From Candidatus Solibacter usitatus (GTDB taxonomy: Bacteria; Acidobacteriota; Terriglobia; Bryobacterales; Bryobacteraceae): 64,000 nt of DNA. The notes beneath the pieces were generated by a model that was given only the letters and a program-made list of their open reading frames with translations, did no database searches and was not told where the DNA came from. Of this stretch, positions 56,897 to 64,000 are shown one piece after another (the stretch's first letter is position 1; every line of letters starts with the position of its first letter). Location of the stretch: positions 1 to 64,000 of the forward strand of contig JACRBC010000129.1 of NCBI GenBank assembly GCA_016213245.1. Reading direction: 5' to 3'. Both the position numbers and the translations under genes were made by a program.

Positions 56897-57574
56897 GTGG
56901 CAAACCGAAACCTGCGATTCAAGACGGCCATCTACGAGCAGTTCGCGCGGATTGGCAAGGCTGTGTCGAACCCGAGCCGGCTGGAACTGCTGGACCTATT
57001 GTGCCAGGGGCCAAGGACAGTGGAAGCGGTGGCGAAGGAGGCGAATCTCGGACTGGCCAACACCTCGCAGCACCTGAAAGTACTGCGGGCGGCCCGCCTG
57101 GTGGAAGCGGAGAAGGCGGGCCTTTACGTGACGTATCGCCTGGCCGATGAGCAGGTGTGTGCGTTTCTCCGGTCCCTTCGGACGTTGGCAGAGAGGCGGC
57201 TGGCGGAGATCCGGGAGATCACGGGCAGTTTCCTGGAGAGCCGGGCGGGCTTGCAGCCGGTGGATCGGGAGCAGCTCCTGGCCAAGGTGAGGGACGGCGC
57301 GGTGACGGTGCTGGATGTGCGGCCGCGGGAGGAGTACCGGGCCGGTCATTTGGAGGGCGCATTATCCGTCCCGCTGAGGGAACTGGAGCGCCGGCTGTCG
57401 GAGCTGCCGCCTGGCCGGGAGATTGCGGCCTACTGCCGGGGCCCGTACTGCGTGCTGGCAGTGGAGGCGGTGGAGATGCTGAGGGCGCGAGGTTTTGCCG
57501 CCTACCGGCTGGAGGAGGGGGTGCAGGACTGGCACGCGAGGGGTTTTCCGGTTGTGGCAGGGGATGAGCGGTGA
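56897..57574 (+). CDS. ArsR-family repressor fused to a rhodanese domain
   Basis: 225 residues, GTG start. Residues 1-100 are an ArsR winged helix (AVSNPSRLELLDLLCQGPRTV, NTSQHLKVLRAARLV). Residues 115-225 are a rhodanese domain (VTVLDVRPREEYRAGHLEGA) with active-site cysteine in YCRGPYCVLAVEA. The rhodanese cysteine can carry a persulfide, so the fusion likely senses sulfane sulfur and derepresses the operon. Eighteen nt precede the flavoprotein ATG. Confidence 0.92.
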   Translation: MANRNLRFKTAIYEQFARIGKAVSNPSRLELLDLLCQGPRTVEAVAKEANLGLANTSQHLKVLRAARLVEAEKAGLYVTYRLADEQVCAFLRSLRTLAERRLAEIREITGSFLESRAGLQPVDREQLLAKVRDGAVTVLDVRPREEYRAGHLEGALSVPLRELERRLSELPPGREIAAYCRGPYCVLAVEAVEMLRARGFAAYRLEEGVQDWHARGFPVVAGDER

Positions 57575-57591
57575 GTTCGAGAGGAGGCAAG

Positions 57592-58830
57592 ATGCAAGCG
57601 AAGACGATCGTGGTACTGGGTGGCGGTGTGGGGGGGATGGTGGCGGCCAACGAACTGCGGCGGCGACTGCCGCCGGAGCACAGGGTGGTGCTGGTGGAGA
57701 GGAATGCGCAACACGCTTTCGCGCCATCGTTCCTGTGGGTGATGACGGGCGACCGGCAGCCGGAGCAGATCCGGCGTCCGCTGGCCGGGCTGTTGCGGCG
57801 GGGGGTGGAAGTGGTGCAGGGAGAGGTTACCGGCATCGACACCGCGCAGCGCAGGGTGCGGACGAGCGGGGCGGAGATTGGGTACGACCAACTGGTTGTG
57901 ACGCTGGGGGCGGAGCTGGCGCCGGATGCGATCCCGGGGCTGGCCGGAGCGCACACCTTCTACACGTACGAAGGCGCGGCGCGGTTGAGGGACGAGCTGA
58001 GGGCTTTCACGGGCGGGCGGATTGCGGTGGTGGTTGCAGCGATGCCGTACAAGTGCCCGGGGGCGCCGCACGAGGGGGCGATGCTGATCGCGGACTGCTT
58101 CCGCCGGAGGGGTTTGTCGAACCAAGTGGAGGTACACCTGTTCACGCCCGAGGCGCAACCGATGCCGGTGGCGGGGCCGCAACTTGGGGAAGCGGTGCGA
58201 GGGATGCTGAAGTCCAAGGGGATCGAGTTTCACGGGCTGCACAAGCTGAGTTCGGTGGACGCGGAGGCGAGGAGGCTGCGGTTCGACGGCGGGAATGAGT
58301 TCGACTACGACCTGCTGGTGGCGATTCCGCCGCACCGGGCGCCGAGAGTTGTGGTGGAGGCCGGACTAACGAACCAGGCGGGCTGGGTTCCGGTGGACCC
58401 GCACACGCTGGCCACCAAGGAGGCCGGCGTGTACGCGATCGGCGACATCGCGGCGATTCCGATACCGGGGCGATGGAAGCCGGACGTGCCGCTGATGCTG
58501 CCGAAGGCGGGGGTATTCGCGCACGCGCAGGCGGAGGTGGTGGCCGGGCGGATCGCGGACGAGATGACGGGCCGTGCGGCGGAGGCGAAGTTCTGCGGGG
58601 ACGGGTACTGCATGCTGGAGGCGGGCGAGGACGTGGCGGGGTTCGCGTATGGCAACTTCTTCGCCGAGCCGTCGCCGGAGGTGCGATTGAAGCAGATCGG
58701 CAAGGCGTGGCACCTGGGGAAGGTGCTATTCGAACAGTGGTGGCTGGCGCCGGTGGGGCTGAGGCGGCGGGTGATCGGCTGGGTGGTGAGGGCCGGGGGA
58801 AAGCTGTACGGCATACCGGTGAAGCTGTAG
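57592..58830 (+). CDS. Sulfide:quinone-reductase-like FAD oxidoreductase
   Basis: 412 residues. FAD folds VVLGGGVGGMVAANEL and GVYAIGDIAAIP. Cysteines in MPYKCPGAPHE and GDGYCMLE sit where SQR/FCC enzymes carry redox cysteines. The C-terminal amphipathic end suits membrane attachment. The ATG at 57592 follows GAGGAGG at ideal spacing, so I prefer it to the GTG at 57571. It would oxidise sulfide to sulfane sulfur for the quinone pool. Confidence 0.85.
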   Translation: MQAKTIVVLGGGVGGMVAANELRRRLPPEHRVVLVERNAQHAFAPSFLWVMTGDRQPEQIRRPLAGLLRRGVEVVQGEVTGIDTAQRRVRTSGAEIGYDQLVVTLGAELAPDAIPGLAGAHTFYTYEGAARLRDELRAFTGGRIAVVVAAMPYKCPGAPHEGAMLIADCFRRRGLSNQVEVHLFTPEAQPMPVAGPQLGEAVRGMLKSKGIEFHGLHKLSSVDAEARRLRFDGGNEFDYDLLVAIPPHRAPRVVVEAGLTNQAGWVPVDPHTLATKEAGVYAIGDIAAIPIPGRWKPDVPLMLPKAGVFAHAQAEVVAGRIADEMTGRAAEAKFCGDGYCMLEAGEDVAGFAYGNFFAEPSPEVRLKQIGKAWHLGKVLFEQWWLAPVGLRRRVIGWVVRAGGKLYGIPVKL

Positions 58831-58855
58831 CGTTTGTTTGGTTGAAGGAGCGGCG

Positions 58856-59206
58856 ATGAAGTATCTGATCATTCTGAATGACCCTCCCTATGGAACCGAG
58901 AGGAGCTACAACGGACTGCGTCTGGCGAACGCACTGGCCAAAGACGGTGAGACGAGCGTGTCGGTGTTCCTGATGGGTGACGCGGCTTCATGCGCGGCGG
59001 CGGGCCAGACGACGCCGAACGGGTACTACAACATCGAACGAATGCTGAAGGCGCTGTCGTCGAAGGGCGGCAGGATCGCGGTGTGCGGCTCATGCATGGA
59101 CGCTCGCGGCCTGACGCCCGAAGGGCTAGCGGATGGGGCGCACCGAAGTTCGTTGGAGGAACTGACGGGCTGGACGCTGGAGGCGGACAAAGTGGTTGTG
59201 TTCTAA
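58856..59206 (+). CDS. DsrE/DsrF-like sulfur-carrier protein
   Basis: 116 residues of the DsrE/YchN fold (LIILNDPPYGTERSYNGLRLANAL). The conserved sulfur-binding cysteine lies in AVCGSCMDARGL. Such proteins pass sulfane sulfur between partners. The ATG at 58856 has GGAG upstream. It completes the arsR-rhodanese/SQR/DsrE operon. Confidence 0.9.
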   Translation: MKYLIILNDPPYGTERSYNGLRLANALAKDGETSVSVFLMGDAASCAAAGQTTPNGYYNIERMLKALSSKGGRIAVCGSCMDARGLTPEGLADGAHRSSLEELTGWTLEADKVVVF

Positions 59207-59231
59207 CGGCGGCGAGGCGGAGCAAGAGCGC

Positions 59232-59636
59232 TCAGATGACGAGCAGGACGCCATCCAAGGCGAGGTGGCGATCGGTGGACCAGCAGCAGGCGATGCGGCG
59301 TTGGCGCATGATGGCAAGGCCGTGGGCATCGGCCAAGGTGAGGTCCTGATCGGAGAACTTCTTCACGATGCTCGCGGTCCTGGCCAATTCCGAAGGACCG
59401 AAGGCGAGAATACCCAGGTCCGGCAGGGCATCGACAAAGGCGAGGAACTGGATCGCCCGGCGCTGATCGTAACGGCGCAGAAACCACCCATGGCCCTCGG
59501 CGATGACCAGCGAGGAAGTGACGAGCGGCGGCGGCGATGAGAAGAGCCGGCGGAACAGGGTGTGGTGACTATCGGAGCGATCCAGAAACGCGATGAGGGC
59601 CGAAGTGTCGACGTAGCACTCAGTCTTTTTGGCCAT
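59232..59636 (-). CDS. VapC-type PIN-domain toxin
   Basis: 134 residues. PIN-domain acidic residues appear in YVDTSALIAFLD, TSSLVIAEG and LTLADAHGLAIM. It is a probable site-specific RNase. It overlaps the antitoxin gene by 17 nt, the usual toxin-antitoxin layout. Confidence 0.87.
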   Translation of the reverse strand: MAKKTECYVDTSALIAFLDRSDSHHTLFRRLFSSPPPLVTSSLVIAEGHGWFLRRYDQRRAIQFLAFVDALPDLGILAFGPSELARTASIVKKFSDQDLTLADAHGLAIMRQRRIACCWSTDRHLALDGVLLVI

Positions 59637-59844
59637 AGACGATCTCGTCGACGGTCTGGCTGGAACGAGGGTTGCCCGTTTCCACGAAACCTGCGAACTT
59701 CATCCAGGCGCCCTGTCCGCGGGGGGGGAGGGCCTCCCGGACGGCCCGCCGGACGAACTCCGCCACGGAGATGCCGAGCGACTTGGCTTCCATCTTTGCC
59801 ACGGCATACTCCTGCGCATCGAGGCTGACCTGCGTGCGGATCAT
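59620..59844 (-). CDS. Ribbon-helix-helix antitoxin of the VapBC pair
   Basis: 74 residues. The N-terminus MIRTQVSLDAQEYAVAK and GISVAEFVRRAVREAL fit the CopG/ribbon-helix-helix fold. The C-terminus (VDEIVYGQKD) would bind the toxin. ATG at 59844 is preferred; an upstream in-frame ATG at 59859 is possible. An inverted repeat overlaps the start. Confidence 0.82.
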   Translation of the reverse strand: MIRTQVSLDAQEYAVAKMEAKSLGISVAEFVRRAVREALPPRGQGAWMKFAGFVETGNPRSSQTVDEIVYGQKD

Positions 59845-59873
59845 GTTATCACCATCCATAAAAGATGATAACA
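59844..59873. promoter_or_regulatory. Inverted repeat at the VapBC promoter
   Basis: TGTTATC and GATAACA are separated by 16 nt, next to the antitoxin start. It fits autorepression by the ribbon-helix-helix antitoxin. Confidence 0.6.
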
Positions 59874-59897
59874 TCACAAATCGCGGAGGTGCGAAGC

Positions 59898-60965
59898 ATG
59901 AAGCTGTTGATTGGGTTGGTGATGGCGGCGACGCTGCCGGCGCAGGAGGCCGGGGTCGCGATCCGCTGGAGGGACGCGAGGGAGCTGCTGGTGGAGGGGC
60001 AGGGGTGGCGGGAGACGAAGCAGGCGTTCGACCGGCTGCCGGCGCGGGCGGAGGGGCTGGTGCGCAAGGAGGTGTGGGACCTGGCGCACGATTCGGCGGG
60101 GGTGGCGGTGCGGTTTGTGACGGACGCGCCGACGATCCGGGCGCGGTGGACCTTGAAGAGCGAGAAGCTAGCGATGCCGCACATGCCGGCGACGGGGGTG
60201 AGCGGGCTGGACCTGTACGTGAGGCTGCCGGGCGGGTGGCGGTGGGTGGCCAACGGGAGGCCGGAGAAGCAGGCGAATGAGCAAACGCTGCTGGCGAATT
60301 GGCCTGGGGGGCGGCGGGAGTACATGCTGTACCTGCCGCTGTACAACGGGGTGATGTCGGTGGAGGTGGGAGTGCCGGAGGGTGCGAACCTGGAGGCGGC
60401 CGCGGTGGGGGCGAAGCCGGTTGTGGTGTATGGGAGCTCGATTGCGCAGGGCGGGTGCGCGTCGCGGCCGGGGATGGCGTATCCGGCGATTCTTGGCAGG
60501 AGGCTGGACCGGCCGGTGATCAACCTGGGCTTTTCGGGGAACGGGAAGTCGGAGCCGGAGCTGGCGGAGCTGCTGAATGAGATCGAGGCGAGCGTGTATG
60601 TGTACGACAGCCTGCCGAACTTGAGCTCGGTGGAGGCGTGGGAGCGGGTGGAGCCGTTTGTGCGGAAGTTGAGGTATGCGCATCCGGAGACGCCGGTGGT
60701 GCTGGTGGAGAATGCGGTTTACGCCAACGCGCAGTTCGTGGAGCAGCGGCGGACGATAGCGGCGGAGAAGAACGTCGTGCTGCGGGGTGTGTACGAGAAG
60801 CTGAGAAAAGAGGGGGACCGGCGGGTCTTCTATGTGCGCGGGGGAGAGTTGTACGGGGATGACGGGGAGGCGACGGTGGACGGGGTGCATCCGACCGACG
60901 TGGGTTTCATGCGGATGGCGGAGGCGATCGGGCCGGTGGTGAGGCGGGCGCTGCGGGCGAGGTAG
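59898..60965 (+). CDS. Secreted SGNH/GDSL-type hydrolase
   Basis: 355 residues. Signal peptide (LLIGLVMAATLPAQ), a beta-sandwich N-terminal domain, then an SGNH hydrolase: block I YGSSIAQGGCASRPG, block II NLGFSGNGKSE, and block V DGVHPTDVGF. Similar two-domain proteins remove acetyl groups from carbohydrates. The ATG at 59898 follows GGAGG. Codons end almost always in G. Confidence 0.88.
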   Translation: MKLLIGLVMAATLPAQEAGVAIRWRDARELLVEGQGWRETKQAFDRLPARAEGLVRKEVWDLAHDSAGVAVRFVTDAPTIRARWTLKSEKLAMPHMPATGVSGLDLYVRLPGGWRWVANGRPEKQANEQTLLANWPGGRREYMLYLPLYNGVMSVEVGVPEGANLEAAAVGAKPVVVYGSSIAQGGCASRPGMAYPAILGRRLDRPVINLGFSGNGKSEPELAELLNEIEASVYVYDSLPNLSSVEAWERVEPFVRKLRYAHPETPVVLVENAVYANAQFVEQRRTIAAEKNVVLRGVYEKLRKEGDRRVFYVRGGELYGDDGEATVDGVHPTDVGFMRMAEAIGPVVRRALRAR

Positions 60966-60987
60966 GGCGGGGAACCAATCCGAGGGG

Positions 60988-61434
60988 GTGGTGTCGAAGA
61001 GGTTGATGGAACTCGAAGATACGGCGGCGGGATTTGCTGAGCGCGCGATGGTGCGGGCGGAAGGGGAGGCGCAGGCGGAGTTGAACGGGGGGCTGACGAG
61101 TGTGGCGACGATCGCGGCGACGGCGGGGTGGGTGGGGATGATTGGAACGGTGGTTGGGATTGAGAATGCGTTCATCGGGTGCGGCAGTGAGCGATCAGCG
61201 TGCATGGCGGCAGTAGTGGAGCGGATATCGCACGCGATTGTGCCGGCGGCGTTCGGGTTGCTGACGGCCATCGTGGCGTCGTGGTTCCACGGCCTGCTGC
61301 GTGCCGAAGCGGCGGAGCTGGGCGGAGAGATGGCGCGCGCCCGAGCGGGGCTGGTGAACGAGTTGGGGCGCTGGGGCGCGCGGGCGAACCCGCTCGCTAC
61401 CGCTCGCGGCTCTAGTATTCGCGGTCGGTCTTGA
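60988..61434 (+). CDS. Short MotA/TolQ/ExbB-like protein ending in repeat DNA
   Basis: 148 residues. The ExbB-type core LTSVATIAATAGWVGMIGTVVGIENAF and ISHAIVPAAFGLLTAIVAS gives two TM helices. The usual N-terminal TM helix is absent, and the C-terminal tail NPLATARGSSIRGRS is encoded by the 28-bp repeat. It may be a truncated or recently altered gene; no ExbD or TonB gene is adjacent. The track start is a GTG. It converges on the next gene with 23 nt of overlap. Confidence 0.55.
   Translation: MVSKRLMELEDTAAGFAERAMVRAEGEAQAELNGGLTSVATIAATAGWVGMIGTVVGIENAFIGCGSERSACMAAVVERISHAIVPAAFGLLTAIVASWFHGLLRAEAAELGGEMARARAGLVNELGRWGARANPLATARGSSIRGRS
61387..61414 (+). repeat. Dispersed 28-bp repeat, copy 2
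   Basis: Identical to 53628-53655. It lies in the tail of the ExbB-like frame, and its last three bases (CTA) are the stop codon of the convergent Gfo/Idh gene. Confidence 0.9.
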
Positions 61435-62806
61435 TGCCGGGTTCGGGGACGGGGTACTTGCCGTCGGGGCCGAGGGTGAGGGGCGCGGGGCCGTCCATGG
61501 TGAGTTTGTCGACGTTGGGGGCGAACTCGTGGGGGCAGTTGAGCATCTGGTCGAAGGTCACGATTTGGCCGGTGTGGGCGGCCATGCGGCCCATGGAGGC
61601 GACCAGGCTGGCTTCGGCGCCGCGGCGGACTTCGTTATAGGGCTTGTCCTGGCGGATGGCGTCGGTGAGGTCGTCCCACTCCCACTGGTAGGGGCTCTTT
61701 TCGGGCTGGGGGAAGGCCCAGACGAGGTTGGGGTCCTCGGGGAGGGGGAGGTCCTTGCGGGAGGTGACGGTGGGCATCTTCTGGCCCTTGTAGATGCGGG
61801 TCATGCCGGGGGCATGAGAGAGGGTGGAGATGACGGCGGAGCCTTTGGAGCCGTGGGCGTAGCTGGCGAATTCATCGCGGCAGCCCTTCATGTTGCGGCC
61901 GTCGAAGAAGAGTTTGGAGCCGTCGGGGAAGGTGTACTGGACGGAGTAGGTATCGAAGTTCTGGTCGAGAGAATTGCCGCGGTAGTGGCGCCCGCCGACG
62001 GCGTGGGCCTCGACGGGCCAAGCGCCTTTCATCCAACTGCACTCGTCGATCTGGTGGATGTAGTAGTCGGAGAAGACGCCACCGCTGGCCCAGAGGAAGG
62101 CGTGGAAGCTCCTGATCTGGTAGGTGAGCTCGCTGACGTCCGCGGGGCGGGGACCGGCGGTGCCGCCGCCCTGGCCCATGCGGTAGGCGCGCATGGCGAC
62201 GATTTCACCGATCTGGCCGTCGCGGATGCGCTGGAGGAGTTCCTGACGGGCGCGGCAGTGGCGTACCATGAGGCCGACGCCGGCCTTGAGGTTTTTCTGG
62301 GAGCAGAGGTCGGCAAGCTGGAACATGCGCTTCGTGGTGGGTCCGTCGACGGTGACGGGTTTTTCCATGAAGGTATGGAGGCCCTTTTCGATGGCGTAGC
62401 TGAACTGGACCCAGCGGAAGGCGGGCGGGGTGCCGAGGATGACGATGTCGCCGGGCTTGGTGGCGTCCATGGCCTGGCGGAAGGCGTCGAAGCCGAGGAA
62501 GCGGCGTTCGGGGGGGACGTCGACCTGGGAGGCGAACTGGGACTTGAGCTTGTCGTAGCTGGAGTTGAGCTTGGCGGGAACCACGTCGGCCATGGCGACC
62601 AGCTTGATGGGGCCGTTGGTGACGGAGAGAGCGTTGATGGCCGCGCCGGTGCCACGGCCGCCGCACCCAACGAGGGCGACCTGGAGGGTGTTGTTCTCGG
62701 CGGCGTGGACGGGGGGAAGAGCAACTCCCGCAAGGGCAGAGACGCTGCCGGTGGTCTTGAGGAACGAGCGGCGCGAGGTGGCGGCGGGGGTAGTGGAGTC
62801 GGTCAT
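61412..62806 (-). CDS. Tat-exported Gfo/Idh/MocA oxidoreductase
   Basis: 464 residues. Tat leader TSRRSFLKTTGS ending in VHAAE, NAD(P) fold VALVGCGGRGTGAAI, catalytic MEKPVTVDG, and SDYYIHQIDECSW. It belongs to the large exported subgroup common in acidobacteria and planctomycetes. Substrate likely a glycoside or sugar. The stop codon lies in the dispersed repeat. Confidence 0.88.
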   Translation of the reverse strand: MTDSTTPAATSRRSFLKTTGSVSALAGVALPPVHAAENNTLQVALVGCGGRGTGAAINALSVTNGPIKLVAMADVVPAKLNSSYDKLKSQFASQVDVPPERRFLGFDAFRQAMDATKPGDIVILGTPPAFRWVQFSYAIEKGLHTFMEKPVTVDGPTTKRMFQLADLCSQKNLKAGVGLMVRHCRARQELLQRIRDGQIGEIVAMRAYRMGQGGGTAGPRPADVSELTYQIRSFHAFLWASGGVFSDYYIHQIDECSWMKGAWPVEAHAVGGRHYRGNSLDQNFDTYSVQYTFPDGSKLFFDGRNMKGCRDEFASYAHGSKGSAVISTLSHAPGMTRIYKGQKMPTVTSRKDLPLPEDPNLVWAFPQPEKSPYQWEWDDLTDAIRQDKPYNEVRRGAEASLVASMGRMAAHTGQIVTFDQMLNCPHEFAPNVDKLTMDGPAPLTLGPDGKYPVPEPGIKTDREY

Positions 62807-62898
62807 GACGATGGTCCCTTTCTGTCAGGACAGCTTATCGCATGTGGAGGGAGGACGCTGGGCTGGGCGGCGGTTGGATGAAAGAGGCGGGGGGGCGC

Positions 62899-63780
62899 TC
62901 AACCGGCGGCAGCGTTGGAACGCACCTGTGCGGGGTTCTTGCAGCCGGGGATGACGGCAGAGACGGCAGGGTTTTCGAGGCACCAGGAGAGGGCCCACTG
63001 GGCCATCGGCACGCCGGGCGGGACCTCCGACTCGCGCAGCCGTTCGACTTGCTCGAGATCGAGTTGCAGTTTTGCGGGATCGACGGTGGAGCGATAGTCG
63101 CCGGCCGGGAAGGCGGCGCCGCGCGCGTAGGCGCCGCTCAGAAGGCCGCTGGCCAAGGGCACGCGCGCAAGGATACCCAGACGATCACGTTGGGCGTGGG
63201 GGAAGTAGAGTTGTTCGGGACGGCGATCGAGCCGGTTGTAGATCACCTGGAGCACTTCGGCGCCGACAGCGCGCGCATCGCGGGCCTGGGTCTCGCTTCC
63301 CTTCCCCAGGATGGAGATGCCGAGGTGGCGGATCTTGCCGGCGCGCTTGTACTCTTCCAGTGCCCGCCAGAGGGCTTCATTGCGAAAGGACCCGTCGGGG
63401 CCGGAGTGGAACTGGTAGATGTCGATGGCCTCTACGCGCAGCGCGCGGAGCGAGGCTTCCAACTGGAGGCGCATGCCGTCAATGGAGAAGTCGTCGGTGC
63501 GGCTCATGAACGAGTGGAAGCGGTGGCCGAACTTGGTGGCGACGATCCAGCGGGAGCGGTCGCGCCGGGCGAGGTAGTCGCCGATGAGGCGCTCGGAGAG
63601 GTGATCGCCGTAGCACTCGGCGGTGTCGATCAGGTTGATGCCCTGTTTGGCCGCCTCATCCAGGATGGCGTCGACTTCCGGCTGCGAGAAGTCGTGGCCC
63701 CACTCACCGCCGAATTGCCATGTGCCGAGTCCGATGACAGAGACATCGAGACCGGTTGATCCGAGCTTCCGATAGCGCAC
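62899..63780 (-). CDS. Aldo/keto reductase
   Basis: 293 residues, GTG start. The catalytic tetrad is seen as D and Y in NLIDTAECYGDHLSE, K in IVATKFGHRF and H in IYQFHSGPDG. A NAD(P)-binding end SAVIPGCKNPAQV closes the TIM barrel. Cytoplasmic. Substrate unknown; a sugar-derived carbonyl is plausible from the neighbourhood. Confidence 0.9.
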   Translation of the reverse strand: MRYRKLGSTGLDVSVIGLGTWQFGGEWGHDFSQPEVDAILDEAAKQGINLIDTAECYGDHLSERLIGDYLARRDRSRWIVATKFGHRFHSFMSRTDDFSIDGMRLQLEASLRALRVEAIDIYQFHSGPDGSFRNEALWRALEEYKRAGKIRHLGISILGKGSETQARDARAVGAEVLQVIYNRLDRRPEQLYFPHAQRDRLGILARVPLASGLLSGAYARGAAFPAGDYRSTVDPAKLQLDLEQVERLRESEVPPGVPMAQWALSWCLENPAVSAVIPGCKNPAQVRSNAAAG

Positions 63781-63786
63781 AACGCG

Positions 63787-63792
63787 ATTGTA
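63787..63792 (-). promoter_or_regulatory. -10 box next to the aldo/keto reductase start
   Basis: Minus-strand TACAAT 6 nt before the GTG at 63780, with TCGATT 17 nt further upstream as a weak -35. Confidence 0.45.
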
Positions 63793-63823
63793 GCCCGGCG
63801 AGCGGTCCCAATCGATTCGGCGG

Positions 63824-64000
63824 CTAGCGGCGGCGGTAGGCGACGATGGCCGCGCCGGGGGAGGCGTTGATGGTGACGGGGATGCCGCGCTCCATCAACT
63901 CCGCACCGCTCATGACGCTCTCGCCTTTGCCGTCGAGGTCGGTGACGGCGTAAGTGGCGTTCGCGTCGAGGCCGCGGAGCTTGAAGCGCGCGGTCTCGAA
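63824..64000 (-). CDS. C-terminal end of a probable GH36-type glycosidase (partial)
   Basis: The last 58 codons of a gene cut by the window edge: FKLRGLDANATYAVTDLDG, then SGAELMERGIPV and AAIVAYRRR before the stop. This matches the C-terminal beta-domain of GH36/GH27-type alpha-galactosidases. The catalytic part is outside the window. Confidence 0.55.
   Translation of the reverse strand, partial: FETARFKLRGLDANATYAVTDLDGKGESVMSGAELMERGIPVTINASPGAAIVAYRRR

Overview
The window looks like a chromosome segment from a high-G+C acidobacterium of the Solibacter/Bryobacteraceae type. I infer this from an Oar-like TonB-dependent receptor with a carboxypeptidase-like N-terminus, a CRTAC1/UnbV-type FG-GAP protein, many Tat-exported Gfo/Idh/MocA oxidoreductases and DUF1080 proteins, several DinB proteins, and a small bacterial-microcompartment (BMC) locus. 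No rRNA, tRNA, transposase or CRISPR array was recognised.

Layout. 0-3.4 kb: E3 (lpdA), lipB and a 2-oxoacid dehydrogenase E2, closed by a clear intrinsic terminator. 3.5-10.4 kb: envelope and hypothetical genes, DinB, GNAT, a LytS/LytTR two-component pair, a heme A synthase-like protein and a methyltransferase. 10.4-12.9 kb: a visibly lower-G+C island with an ICMT-like methyltransferase fusion and a DUF4926 gene. A decayed copy of the 3' end of the membrane gene on the island's right side lies on its left side. 12.9-17.6 kb: a membrane protein and type-B succinate dehydrogenase (sdhCAB), with two REP-like palindromes upstream. 17.7-23 kb: secreted protein, Tat-type aminotransferase overlapping a creatininase, Mrp-like ATPase, large alpha/beta hydrolase. 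23-29.5 kb: phosphohexomutase, gap, a thioredoxin/DsbD-N pair, DinB, a CpaE-like ATPase.

29.6-34.9 kb: CRTAC1 protein, CHASE2 histidine kinase, NtrC-type regulator and a 48-residue membrane protein. 34.9-38 kb: a lysozyme-like secreted protein with a long leader, then a BMC shell protein and an acylating aldehyde dehydrogenase with a long modular tail. 38-46.4 kb: recJ, AAA+ ATPase, MFS transporter, metallopeptidase, two YeeE/YedE half-transporters, DinB. 46.4-55.7 kb: sugar-related genes: Gfo/Idh, TonB receptor, DUF4832 protein, and a tight DUF1080-epimerase-Gfo/Idh operon that fits periplasmic 3-keto-glycoside breakdown. 56-60 kb: nucleoside phosphorylase, a sulfide-responsive operon (ArsR-rhodanese, SQR-like flavoprotein, DsrE) and a VapBC pair. 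60-64 kb: SGNH hydrolase, truncated ExbB-like protein, Gfo/Idh, aldo/keto reductase and the end of a probable GH36-type glycosidase.

Striking whole-window signals: the + strand is strongly C-rich on the left and strongly G-rich on the right regardless of coding direction, crossing over near 25-30 kb; an exact 28-bp repeat occurs inside two genes; and several genes have a TAnnnT -10 box only 6-9 nt before the start codon, which suggests leaderless transcripts. ORF-track entries without a feature are treated as shadow frames of the listed genes.
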